This document shows positions 1-4,579 of a stretch of DNA of 5,523 nt, in pieces (the first letter of the stretch is position 1; every line of letters starts with the position of its first letter). The DNA is from Chloroflexota bacterium (GTDB taxonomy: Bacteria; Chloroflexota; Dehalococcoidia; Lucifugimonadales; Lucifugimonadaceae), in assembly GCA_016210435.1 (NCBI GenBank), contig JACQUF010000284.1:1-5523 (forward strand), given 5' to 3'. The position numbers and the translations under genes are program-made. The notes beneath the pieces are model-generated. The model saw only the letters and a list, made by a program, of their open reading frames with translations, was not told the origin of the DNA and made no database searches.

Positions 1-299
1 CCGCCGGCCAGATAGGCTTCCAGGCCCGGATCGGCCCCCGCCTTCCACGCGAAGGTCATGTCCACCGCATACTCAGGGAGGATGGTCAGAAGTGCGACCA
101 CGGCGATCGCGAGGCCGGCCGAGATCAGAGTCTGCGCGGCCTCGGCGGCCCAGGCGAGCAGGAACGCCGCCGCCACGATGCCAATGCCGAAAACCAGCGA
201 CGACAGAGCAGGCTGGTCGATTTCAAAAGCGACCCGGACCAGGACGGCCGGGAAGGTCGCAAGCAAGGCCGCGACCAGGAGGAACCAGTTCCTGTTTAT
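1..299 (-). CDS. Sodium/calcium (or sodium/proton) exchanger family membrane protein, N-terminal part, cut by window edge
   Basis: An open minus-strand frame runs from a TAA at 332-330 to the window edge. It encodes about 99 residues with at least three hydrophobic segments: WFLLVAALLATFPAVLV, then LVFGIGIVAAAFLLAWAAEAA, then ISAGLAIAVVALLTILPEYAVD. The last runs into a conserved-looking PEYAVDMTFAWKAG stretch, which I recognise from CaCA-type cation exchangers annotated as sodium:proton or sodium:calcium exchangers; such proteins move cations across the cytoplasmic membrane. The acidic Glu in this motif fits the ion-binding repeat of the family. The start is unclear: there is no ATG, GTG or TTG before the first membrane segment. 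I drew the gene from ATA at 299-297, about seven bases after an AGGG. CTG at 278 or TTG at 266 are alternatives, but both cut into the first helix. The gene lies about 80 bases downstream of the GreA-like gene on the same strand and may share its transcript. Which cation it carries cannot be read from this fragment. Confidence 0.7.
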   Translation of the reverse strand, partial: MNRNWFLLVAALLATFPAVLVRVAFEIDQPALSSLVFGIGIVAAAFLLAWAAEAAQTLISAGLAIAVVALLTILPEYAVDMTFAWKAGADPGLEAYLAG

Positions 300-317
300 C
301 GCTCTACCCTGGAGACT

Positions 318-348
318 TTCGGGCGCGCGTTAACGCGCCTGGCCCGAA
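318..348 (-). other. Strong bulged hairpin between the GreA-like gene and the exchanger gene
   Basis: TTCGGGC at 318-324 pairs with GCCCGAA at 342-348. Between them is a perfect 14-base palindrome, GCGCGTTAACGCGC, at 325-338, followed by a three-base bulge at 339-341. Folded as RNA this gives about twelve base pairs with a TTAA loop. It lies after the GreA stop and ends about 18 bases before the probable exchanger start. No T-tract follows on either strand, so it is not a clear intrinsic terminator. It could be a processing or attenuation hairpin, or the inner palindrome could be a binding site for a dimeric repressor. The function is inference. Confidence 0.45.
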
Positions 349-362
349 CTGGGATGAATCGC

Positions 363-372
363 GCTCGCGAGC
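363..372. repeat. Perfect 10-base palindrome just after the GreA-like stop codon
   Basis: GCTCGCGAGC is a perfect inverted repeat seven bases downstream of the minus-strand TAA at 381-379. It is followed by the larger hairpin at 318-348. Together they may form a structured 3' end of the GreA-like transcript. It is short and GC-rich, so chance is possible. Confidence 0.3.
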
Positions 373-378
373 AGATCC

Positions 379-1221
379 TTAGTTGGTCTTGACGATCAGA
401 TAGGTCTGCAACCCCTTCGGGGTCCGGACCCTGACCTCTTCGCCGGGTAACTTGCCGAGGATCGCCGCGCCGACGGGCGATGCGCTGGATATCTTCGCAT
501 TCAGCGGGCTCGCCTCGTGGGGCGCCACAATCTGGCACGTGGTCTGGCGGCCGGTGTCGGTCTCCTTGATCACCACAGTGCTACCCAGCTGTATCCGGGC
601 GCCGGCGACAGCATCGCCCTCTTCGATGACAACCGCGGAGCGCAGCGTGGCCTCGATCTCGTTGATCTTGCCCTGGATGAGCCCCTGAGCCTCGCGTGCC
701 GCCTCGAGCGGCGCGTTCTCCCGGACGTCCTTGTCGGCGGCTGCACGGTGGATATCCTCCGCCAGTGCCTTGCGTTCGCCGCGGTACTGGTCGAGGCGGC
801 TCACCAGCTCCGAGTGGCCCGCGCGCGTCAACTGGACGACAGCGTGCTCGAGCGTCGATTGCTTCTTGCGGCCCGAGCTGGCACGGCCCTTGCGAAGGCG
901 AAGATGCTGGGCAAGGCTCACTTCGACCAATCCCTGCTTCTTGAGAAAGCCCAGGAACTTCTTGACGATCTCGAGACGGCCGACCGCGTCGGGGGCCGTG
1001 CCGCGCGCGCTGACCAGGTCGCTGTACTCGCCGATCTCGGGGGCTGCAAGGGTTGCAACTTTGCGGTCAGCGCCGACCCACCGAAGGAACCGCGACAATT
1101 CGGCCTGGACCGTCTTACGATCTTCGGGCGCGACGTCTCTGAGATAGAGGACCAGGGTTTCGTTAAGGGCGGGGGGTTCAGCATGACCGTCAGTTACAAC
1201 TTGAACCGTACTCACAGCCAT
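379..1221 (-). CDS. greA: GreA/GreB-family transcript cleavage factor with N-terminal SAM-like core-binding domain
   Basis: The 280-residue product has two parts. Residues about 19-111 resemble the SAM-like core-binding domain of XerC/XerD-type tyrosine recombinases (LVLYLRDV, then ELSRFLRWV, IGEYSDLVSARGTAP and LEIVKKFLGFLKKQGLVE), with no catalytic recombinase domain after it. A basic linker (KGRASSGRKK) follows. Residues about 128-195 form the GreA coiled coil, whose tip DVRENAPLEAARE keeps the acidic pair equivalent to Asp41/Glu44 of E. coli GreA (here D165 and E168). Residues about 202-278 match the GreA FKBP-like domain (GSTVVIKETDTG, then ASPVGAAILGKLPGEEV). Ordinary GreA is about 158 residues, so over 110 residues are extra. 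The family rescues backtracked RNA polymerase by stimulating cleavage of the nascent RNA through the secondary channel. The frame opens at 1374, but the promoter at 1276-1304 lies inside that extension. That leaves ATG 1242 (AAGG directly adjacent) or ATG 1221 (GGTGA about four bases upstream, chosen). Confidence 0.88.
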   Translation of the reverse strand: MAVSTVQVVTDGHAEPPALNETLVLYLRDVAPEDRKTVQAELSRFLRWVGADRKVATLAAPEIGEYSDLVSARGTAPDAVGRLEIVKKFLGFLKKQGLVEVSLAQHLRLRKGRASSGRKKQSTLEHAVVQLTRAGHSELVSRLDQYRGERKALAEDIHRAAADKDVRENAPLEAAREAQGLIQGKINEIEATLRSAVVIEEGDAVAGARIQLGSTVVIKETDTGRQTTCQIVAPHEASPLNAKISSASPVGAAILGKLPGEEVRVRTPKGLQTYLIVKTN

Positions 1222-1275
1222 GCTTTCACCATTCCCGCTCATCCTTACGTACCAATCGTCACTGGGCGTTACCAA

Positions 1276-1304
1276 ATTGTATGGATTGCGGAGAGAGGGG
1301 TCAA
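1276..1304 (-). promoter_or_regulatory. Sigma-70-type promoter for the GreA-like gene
   Basis: On the minus strand, TTGACC at 1304-1299 is the -35 element and TACAAT at 1281-1276 is the -10 element, separated by exactly 17 bases. The predicted transcription start is near 1269, giving a leader of about 27 bases to ATG 1242 or about 48 bases to ATG 1221. This rules out the start at 1374 for this transcript. Confidence 0.7.
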
Positions 1305-1323
1305 CGACAAACCGGTCTCCGCT

Positions 1324-1353
1324 TTGACACCCCAGATTAGCGGCCGGTATACT
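1324..1353 (+). promoter_or_regulatory. Sigma-70-type promoter for the rpmH-rnpA-yidD operon
   Basis: TTGACA at 1324-1329 is a perfect -35 element and TATACT at 1348-1353 is a -10 element, with an 18-base spacer. The predicted transcription start is near 1360, only about 18-20 bases before the rpmH start. It is back-to-back with the minus-strand promoter: the two -35 elements are 19 bases apart. Confidence 0.75.
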
Positions 1354-1378
1354 TTCTTGGTTCAGGCGGGGCACGACT

Positions 1379-1516
1379 TTGCCACTCAGAACGTATCAAC
1401 CGAAGAAGCTGCGTCGCGTTCGCGTACACGGATTTCGCCTGCGGATGCGGACTCGTGGTGGACGCCAGGTTCTCAGCCGGCGACGGGCTCGCGGCCGCCG
1501 CAAGCTGACGATCTAG
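1379..1516 (+). CDS. rpmH: Large ribosomal subunit protein L34 (bL34)
   Basis: The product is a 45-residue, very basic protein. [17 protein letters not shown] followed by [19 protein letters not shown] and RRKLTI is the unmistakable L34 pattern; the family is about 44-46 residues long. L34 is a structural protein of the 50S subunit that binds 23S rRNA. The frame has no ATG or GTG at its N-terminus. TTG at 1379 gives (M)PLRTYQPKK, the normal family length, and is preceded by AGGCGGGG at 1364-1371 with seven bases between. The stop TAG lies at 1514-1516. It is the first gene after the promoter at 1324-1353 and precedes rnpA by 30 bases, the usual order near chromosomal origins. Confidence 0.95.
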   Translation: MPLRTYQPKKLRRVRVHGFRLRMRTRGGRQVLSRRRARGRRKLTI

Positions 1517-1546
1517 TAAACGCGCCCTCGGACAATCCCGTCGGGG

Positions 1547-1882
1547 ATGCGGCGCGAACAGCGACTCACTCGTCGTTCTGATTTCGAACACACGCGAGCA
1601 CACGGCAAACGAGCCAGCGACCAACTATTCATACTTGGCGCCGCACAGAGCGAGATACCAACTACCCGGTTCGGGTTGGCGGTCAGCAAACGCGTCGGCG
1701 GCGCTGTTGTGAGGAACCGGCTGAAGCGTCGAATCCGGGGCGTGCTCGATACGCTTTCGTTCGAGGAGGGATGGAACGTCGTGGTTGCAGCCCGGCCGGC
1801 CGCGGCCGATGCTGATTCACGCGTGATCCGCGCCTCGATAAGCGCACTGGCCCGCCGTCTCAAATTGCTGGGAATTCAATGA
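1547..1882 (+). CDS. rnpA: Ribonuclease P protein component
   Basis: The product is 111 residues, normal for the family. This small basic protein binds the catalytic RNase P RNA and helps it remove 5' leaders from precursor tRNAs. The diagnostic RNR signature is present near residues 42-65: RFGLAVSKRVGGAVVRNRLKR, followed by RIR. The N-terminus MRREQRLTRRSDFEHTRAHG is also typical, which supports ATG 1547. The ribosome-binding site is weak: only a GGGG run touches the start, so translation may be coupled to rpmH 30 bases upstream. The stop TGA overlaps the ATG of yidD by four bases (ATGA at 1879-1882), which points to translational coupling. Its codon use and GC content look like those of its neighbours. 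Confidence 0.96.
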   Translation: MRREQRLTRRSDFEHTRAHGKRASDQLFILGAAQSEIPTTRFGLAVSKRVGGAVVRNRLKRRIRGVLDTLSFEEGWNVVVAARPAAADADSRVIRASISALARRLKLLGIQ

Positions 1883-2109
1883 AGCGACTGCTGATCACGT
1901 TCCTCCGCCTCTACAAGCGAGCGGTTTCGCCGTACTGGCCCGGCGTGTGCCGCTACCACCCATCGTGTTCCGAATATGCCCAGGATGCGATCGAGACCCA
2001 CGGCGCGGTGCGCGGCGCCTTACTTGCCGCGGGGCGGTTGGCACGTTGCGGCCCGTGGGGCACCGGCGGATATGACCCGGTCCCAAGGAGCGATCACTCA
2101 CGAGCCTGA
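1879..2109 (+). CDS. yidD: Membrane protein insertion efficiency factor YidD
   Basis: The product is 76 residues. The family signature is complete: LRLYKRAVSPYWPGVCRYHP, then SCSEYAQDAIETHGAVRGALLAAGRL, then RCGPWGTGGYDPVP. It includes the conserved cysteines of CRYHPSCSEYA and the RC before the GYDPVP motif. YidD proteins sit on the inner face of the cytoplasmic membrane through an amphipathic N-terminal helix and help YidC-dependent insertion of membrane proteins. The start is fixed by the four-base overlap with the rnpA stop. The tail after GYDPVP is only eight residues (RSDHSRA and the preceding context), at the short end for the family. In most genomes yidC follows directly; here a propeller lipoprotein gene intervenes. 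Confidence 0.95.
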   Translation: MKRLLITFLRLYKRAVSPYWPGVCRYHPSCSEYAQDAIETHGAVRGALLAAGRLARCGPWGTGGYDPVPRSDHSRA

Positions 2110-2156
2110 ATACCCATCCCGCTTGGCCAATCGGGCCCAGCATCGTCACGAGAGTC

Positions 2157-2162
2157 AAGGAG
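2157..2162 (+). promoter_or_regulatory. Shine-Dalgarno AAGGAG aimed at an ACG codon
   Basis: AAGGAG at 2157-2162 is a near-perfect ribosome-binding site. Seven bases later is ACG at 2170, in frame with the propeller lipoprotein gene. No ATG, GTG or TTG lies at a suitable distance. The TTG at 2197 is 34 bases away and has no site of its own. Confidence 0.5.
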
Positions 2163-2196
2163 AGTCGAAACGAACCCTCAATCGCTGATTTCTGAT

Positions 2197-3483
2197 TTGC
2201 CGCGGCCGGCGACGGGCGCGGGGACCTCGCAACGCAGACGCGGCCTCGCCGGCTTTGCTGCAATTGCCTTCGCACTCTTCGTCATCACATCCACGGCTTG
2301 CGTCGGCAACCTGAGCCCGGGCGGAGGCTGGGCGTCCCCCGTGCCCGCGGGCGGCTGGATATACCAGGCCAGCCGAAACGGCCAGCTATTCAGGATGGGT
2401 GCCCGGACGGGCGAGGTGGACCAGAGCTGGCACTACCCCCAGGGCAAGCCATTTGGGGTCATCTATGGCACCCCGCTCGTGACTGAAAAGGCCGTATACG
2501 CTGCGGCATACACCTGCCGGGGCGATCAGTGCAACGCAAAGGTATTTGCGATCGACGTGGACACCGCGCTTCCGGTCTGGAGCGAGCAGGCGTTCGGCGT
2601 TGATACCGAGATCGTGGGACCGCTCGCCCTTCACGGCAACACGCTGCTCTTCGGCACGTCCAACATCGGCAGGGACAAGACTCCCGGCGGATTCCTATAT
2701 GCGATCGACGCGACGCCGGATGCCGATAAGCCTCTTGCAGAGCGGGTCGGAAACCGCCTCAAATGGCGCCTGCCGGTGGACGGAAAGGTGTGGGGCGGCG
2801 TCACTGTCGATGGCGATGTCGCCTACTTCGGCGCCATGGACCGGACGGTCTATGCGGTGAACGTCTCAGATTCGATTCCGGCCGCGGCAGACCCGGCGCG
2901 CGAGCGCGTTCTCTGGCGGTTCACCTCCAACGGCGCAATCGTCTCGAAACCGGTCGTCTTCGGCGATAAGGTGTACGTCGGCGATTTCGACGGCAAGCTC
3001 TACAGCCTCGACATCCGGTCCCGGAAAGGCGATTCGACTTCGAAGACGCTGGACCAGGGCCGTGAGTGGGTCTATGAAGCGGGCGCATGGGTGTGGTCGC
3101 AGCCGCTCATCCACGACGGAGTGATCTTCTTCGGAACACTGGGCGGACAGGTCCACGCAGTCGACCCTGCCAGCGGCCGGTCGGCGTGGCCGTCGCCCGT
3201 CAAGCTCGAAGGTGAAATCATCGGGCGTCCGGAAATCGTACGTGGTCCCGGCGGCCAGTTACTCGCAGTGCCATCGAACAAGGAAGACGTGTGGCTGCTT
3301 GATCTCAGGAGCGGCCAGCAGATCGGCGAATTCGTCACGCGGGCGGGCGTGGCCGCCTCTCCAGTCAGCCGGGAAGGCTTCGTTTTCATTCACACTCTCG
3401 ATGACAAACTGCAGACGTTCGCGGTCTCGAGCCGGGCACGCGTGAACTGCATTGAGACGGTAGACAGGAAGGCGTGCTCGTGA
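2197..3483 (+). CDS. Exported PQQ-type beta-propeller protein, probable lipoprotein
   Basis: The product is 428 residues from TTG 2197. A basic N-region (SQRRR) is followed by a hydrophobic stretch, GFAAIAFALFVITSTAC. Cys35 would be the lipidated residue, though STAC is an imperfect lipobox. The rest is about seven PQQ/quinoprotein-like blades with repeating motifs such as VYAVNVSD, LWRFTSNGAIVSKPVV, KVYVGDFDGKLYSLD, IFFGTLGGQVHAVDPASG and VWLLDLRSG. Two cysteine pairs, C107/C112 and C418/C427, could form disulfides outside the membrane. BamB of the outer-membrane assembly complex has a similar fold, but the fold is shared by many scaffolds and enzymes, and I see no enzyme-specific residues. 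Its position between yidD and yidC suggests, by inference, a role on the outer face near the insertase. The start is uncertain: the best ribosome-binding site points to ACG 2170, which would add nine residues. It is followed by a 151-base repeat-rich gap before yidC. Confidence 0.85.
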   Translation: MPRPATGAGTSQRRRGLAGFAAIAFALFVITSTACVGNLSPGGGWASPVPAGGWIYQASRNGQLFRMGARTGEVDQSWHYPQGKPFGVIYGTPLVTEKAVYAAAYTCRGDQCNAKVFAIDVDTALPVWSEQAFGVDTEIVGPLALHGNTLLFGTSNIGRDKTPGGFLYAIDATPDADKPLAERVGNRLKWRLPVDGKVWGGVTVDGDVAYFGAMDRTVYAVNVSDSIPAAADPARERVLWRFTSNGAIVSKPVVFGDKVYVGDFDGKLYSLDIRSRKGDSTSKTLDQGREWVYEAGAWVWSQPLIHDGVIFFGTLGGQVHAVDPASGRSAWPSPVKLEGEIIGRPEIVRGPGGQLLAVPSNKEDVWLLDLRSGQQIGEFVTRAGVAASPVSREGFVFIHTLDDKLQTFAVSSRARVNCIETVDRKACS

Positions 3484-3485
3484 CG

Positions 3486-3505
3486 AAGACGCACAATGTC
3501 GTCTT
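3486..3505 (+). other. Small hairpin directly after the propeller gene
   Basis: AAGACG at 3486-3491 pairs with CGTCTT at 3500-3505 around an eight-base loop, starting three bases after the stop codon. No T-run follows, so it is a weak terminator candidate at best. It may instead protect the 3' end of the upstream message. Confidence 0.35.
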
Positions 3506-3521
3506 GGGCCTTCCTATCATC

Positions 3522-3561
3522 CCTTCGACAGGCTCAGGGCAAGCTCTGAGCGAAGCGAAGG
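3522..3561. repeat. Palindromic intergenic repeat element (CCTTCGACAGGCTCAG type)
   Basis: The outer arms CCTTCG (3522-3527) and CGAAGG (3556-3561) are separated from the inner arms GCTCAG (3532-3537) and CTGAGC (3546-3551) by a symmetrical four-by-four internal loop. The inner stem continues with a G-T and a G-C pair to a four-base loop. This two-stage palindrome resembles short interspersed palindromic repeats that I recall from many environmental genomes. Copy number in this genome cannot be seen from one window. Confidence 0.55.
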
Positions 3562-3621
3562 ATCTGTTGGTCCGAACAGGCTCTTCGTCCCGGCCCGATC
3601 GGGATTCAGAGCGACAGGCTC
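3526..3621 (+). repeat. Three short direct repeats (ACAGGCTC) with further hairpins between them
   Basis: ACAGGCTC occurs at 3528-3535, 3576-3583 and 3614-3621. The first and third copies share the longer CGACAGGCTC. Two more hairpins lie between them: CTGTT (3564-3568) with AACAG (3575-3579), and TCCCG (3588-3592) with CGGGA (3600-3604). Almost the entire propeller-yidC gap is made of small structured units. Confidence 0.5.
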
Positions 3622-3624
3622 GAT

Positions 3625-3630
3625 GGAGGT
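3625..3630 (+). promoter_or_regulatory. Shine-Dalgarno GGAGGT that decides the yidC start
   Basis: GGAGGT at 3625-3630 lies four bases before ATG 3635 and overlaps the codons following the alternative ATG 3623. That upstream ATG has only a weak GACAGG before it. This favours 3635 as the true start. Confidence 0.6.
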
Positions 3631-3634
3631 CCTC

Positions 3635-4579
3635 ATGGAATTCGTAGGAATTCTGTGGACCGAAATAATCATGCGGCCAATGATCAACAGCATTGCGCTG
3701 TTACACGTGCTGCTGTTCGACAGCCTCGGCCTCAGCATCATCGCCTTTACGTTCGTCATCAGCCTGCTGATGCTGCCCCTGACGATCCGCCAGACTCGGC
3801 AGATGAGGGCGATGTCCGAACTGCAGCCGAAGGTCAAGGCGCTGCAGGAAAAGTACGGAAAGAACGGGGATCGCCGAAAGCTCTCGCAGGAGACGATGGG
3901 GCTCTACAAGCAGGCCGGAGTCTCACCCATCGGATGTCTCGGGCCGATGTTCATCCAGATGCCGGTCTGGATCGGGCTCTATCAGGCGATCTTCAAGGCA
4001 GTGCCCCCGACGCCCGAGGGTCTCGCCAGTCTCTCGAAGGCTTTCTACTCGTGGAACCCTGCCCAGGCCAGCGTGCCGCTCTCGAGTTCGTTCGTAGGCA
4101 TGGACCTGGTCGGCCTGGTATCGACCCAACCGATCCCGTACAACTTCCTCCTGCCCGTGCTGGTTGGCGTCTCAATGTGGGTCCAGCAGAAGATCACGAC
4201 GATGCCGTCGCCAGACCCAAAGCAGCACCAGACCAATCAGATGATGCTGTGGATGATGCCGATCATGTTTGCGTTCTTCGCATTTCAGTTCCCGGCGGGT
4301 CTTGCGGTATACATCCTGTTCTCCAACCTGATTCGAATTGGCATCCAGTTCTTGATGACCGAGCCGGGCAAGCGAGGCACGCTGTTCCGGTTGCGTACAA
4401 CTGCACCTCAGCCCGCGGTGGCGGCTGCCACGGCCGGCCGCGGCACGTCCGAAGGGGACAAGGAGAAGTCAATTGATGGCGACGCGACAGTTCACGGGCA
4501 AGACGGTAGCCGAGGCCACCGACCTCGCGCTCGGCACTCTCGGGCTCAAACGCGAAGAAGTCGAAATCGTCGTCGTTAA
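3635..4579 (+). CDS. yidC: Membrane protein insertase YidC/Oxa1 family
   Basis: The product is 314 residues from ATG 3635 (318 from ATG 3623). It is the short form without the large periplasmic domain of proteobacterial YidC. YidC inserts and folds inner-membrane proteins, alone or with SecYEG. Segments, numbered from 3635: a membrane helix at about 20-50 (LLHVLLFDSLGLSIIAFTFV) ending in PLTIRQTRQMRAM, where R55 corresponds to the conserved groove arginine; a cytoplasmic coiled-coil hairpin at about 61-94 (LQPKVKALQEKYG, then LSQETMGLYKQAGV); then GCLGPMFIQMPVWIGLYQAIF, LLPVLVGVSMWVQQK, MLWMMPIMFAFFAFQFPAGL and AVYILFSNLIRIGIQFLM, the last with the family FPAGL..Y....N pattern. The C-terminal tail after the last helix is about 70 residues and its final 25 contain 11 arginines. 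Those residues are read from DNA that also encodes the start of jag. An alternative frame ends with TGA at 4474-4476, exactly at the jag start, so a late frameshift is possible. Confidence 0.95.
   Translation: MEFVGILWTEIIMRPMINSIALLHVLLFDSLGLSIIAFTFVISLLMLPLTIRQTRQMRAMSELQPKVKALQEKYGKNGDRRKLSQETMGLYKQAGVSPIGCLGPMFIQMPVWIGLYQAIFKAVPPTPEGLASLSKAFYSWNPAQASVPLSSSFVGMDLVGLVSTQPIPYNFLLPVLVGVSMWVQQKITTMPSPDPKQHQTNQMMLWMMPIMFAFFAFQFPAGLAVYILFSNLIRIGIQFLMTEPGKRGTLFRLRTTAPQPAVAAATAGRGTSEGDKEKSIDGDATVHGQDGSRGHRPRARHSRAQTRRSRNRRR
4460..4465 (+). promoter_or_regulatory. Shine-Dalgarno AAGGAG for jag, inside the yidC frame
   Basis: AAGGAG at 4460-4465 precedes TTG 4473 by seven bases and ATG 4476 by ten bases. 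Both codons are in the jag frame and differ by a single residue. The site lies inside the yidC coding region. Confidence 0.6.

Noticed and set aside
1222..1374. N-terminal extension of the GreA-like protein up to ATG 1374
   Set aside because: The 51 extra residues would be read from DNA holding both divergent promoters, and the predicted transcript starts near 1269, downstream of that codon.
1222..1378. Replication origin near rpmH
   Set aside because: rpmH often lies near the origin, but I found no DnaA-box cluster or AT-rich unwinding region in this gap, which is filled by the two promoters.
517..1581. Long plus-strand open frame of 354 codons across the GreA-like gene and rpmH
   Set aside because: It is antisense to a clearly recognised GreA fusion, crosses both promoters and overlaps rpmH in another frame. 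No domain is recognisable, and it is a by-product of high GC content.
3655..4476. Second 273-codon open frame inside yidC
   Set aside because: It is out of frame with a full-length, recognisable YidC and has no domain of its own. Only its stop codon at the jag start is of interest, as noted in the overlap finding.
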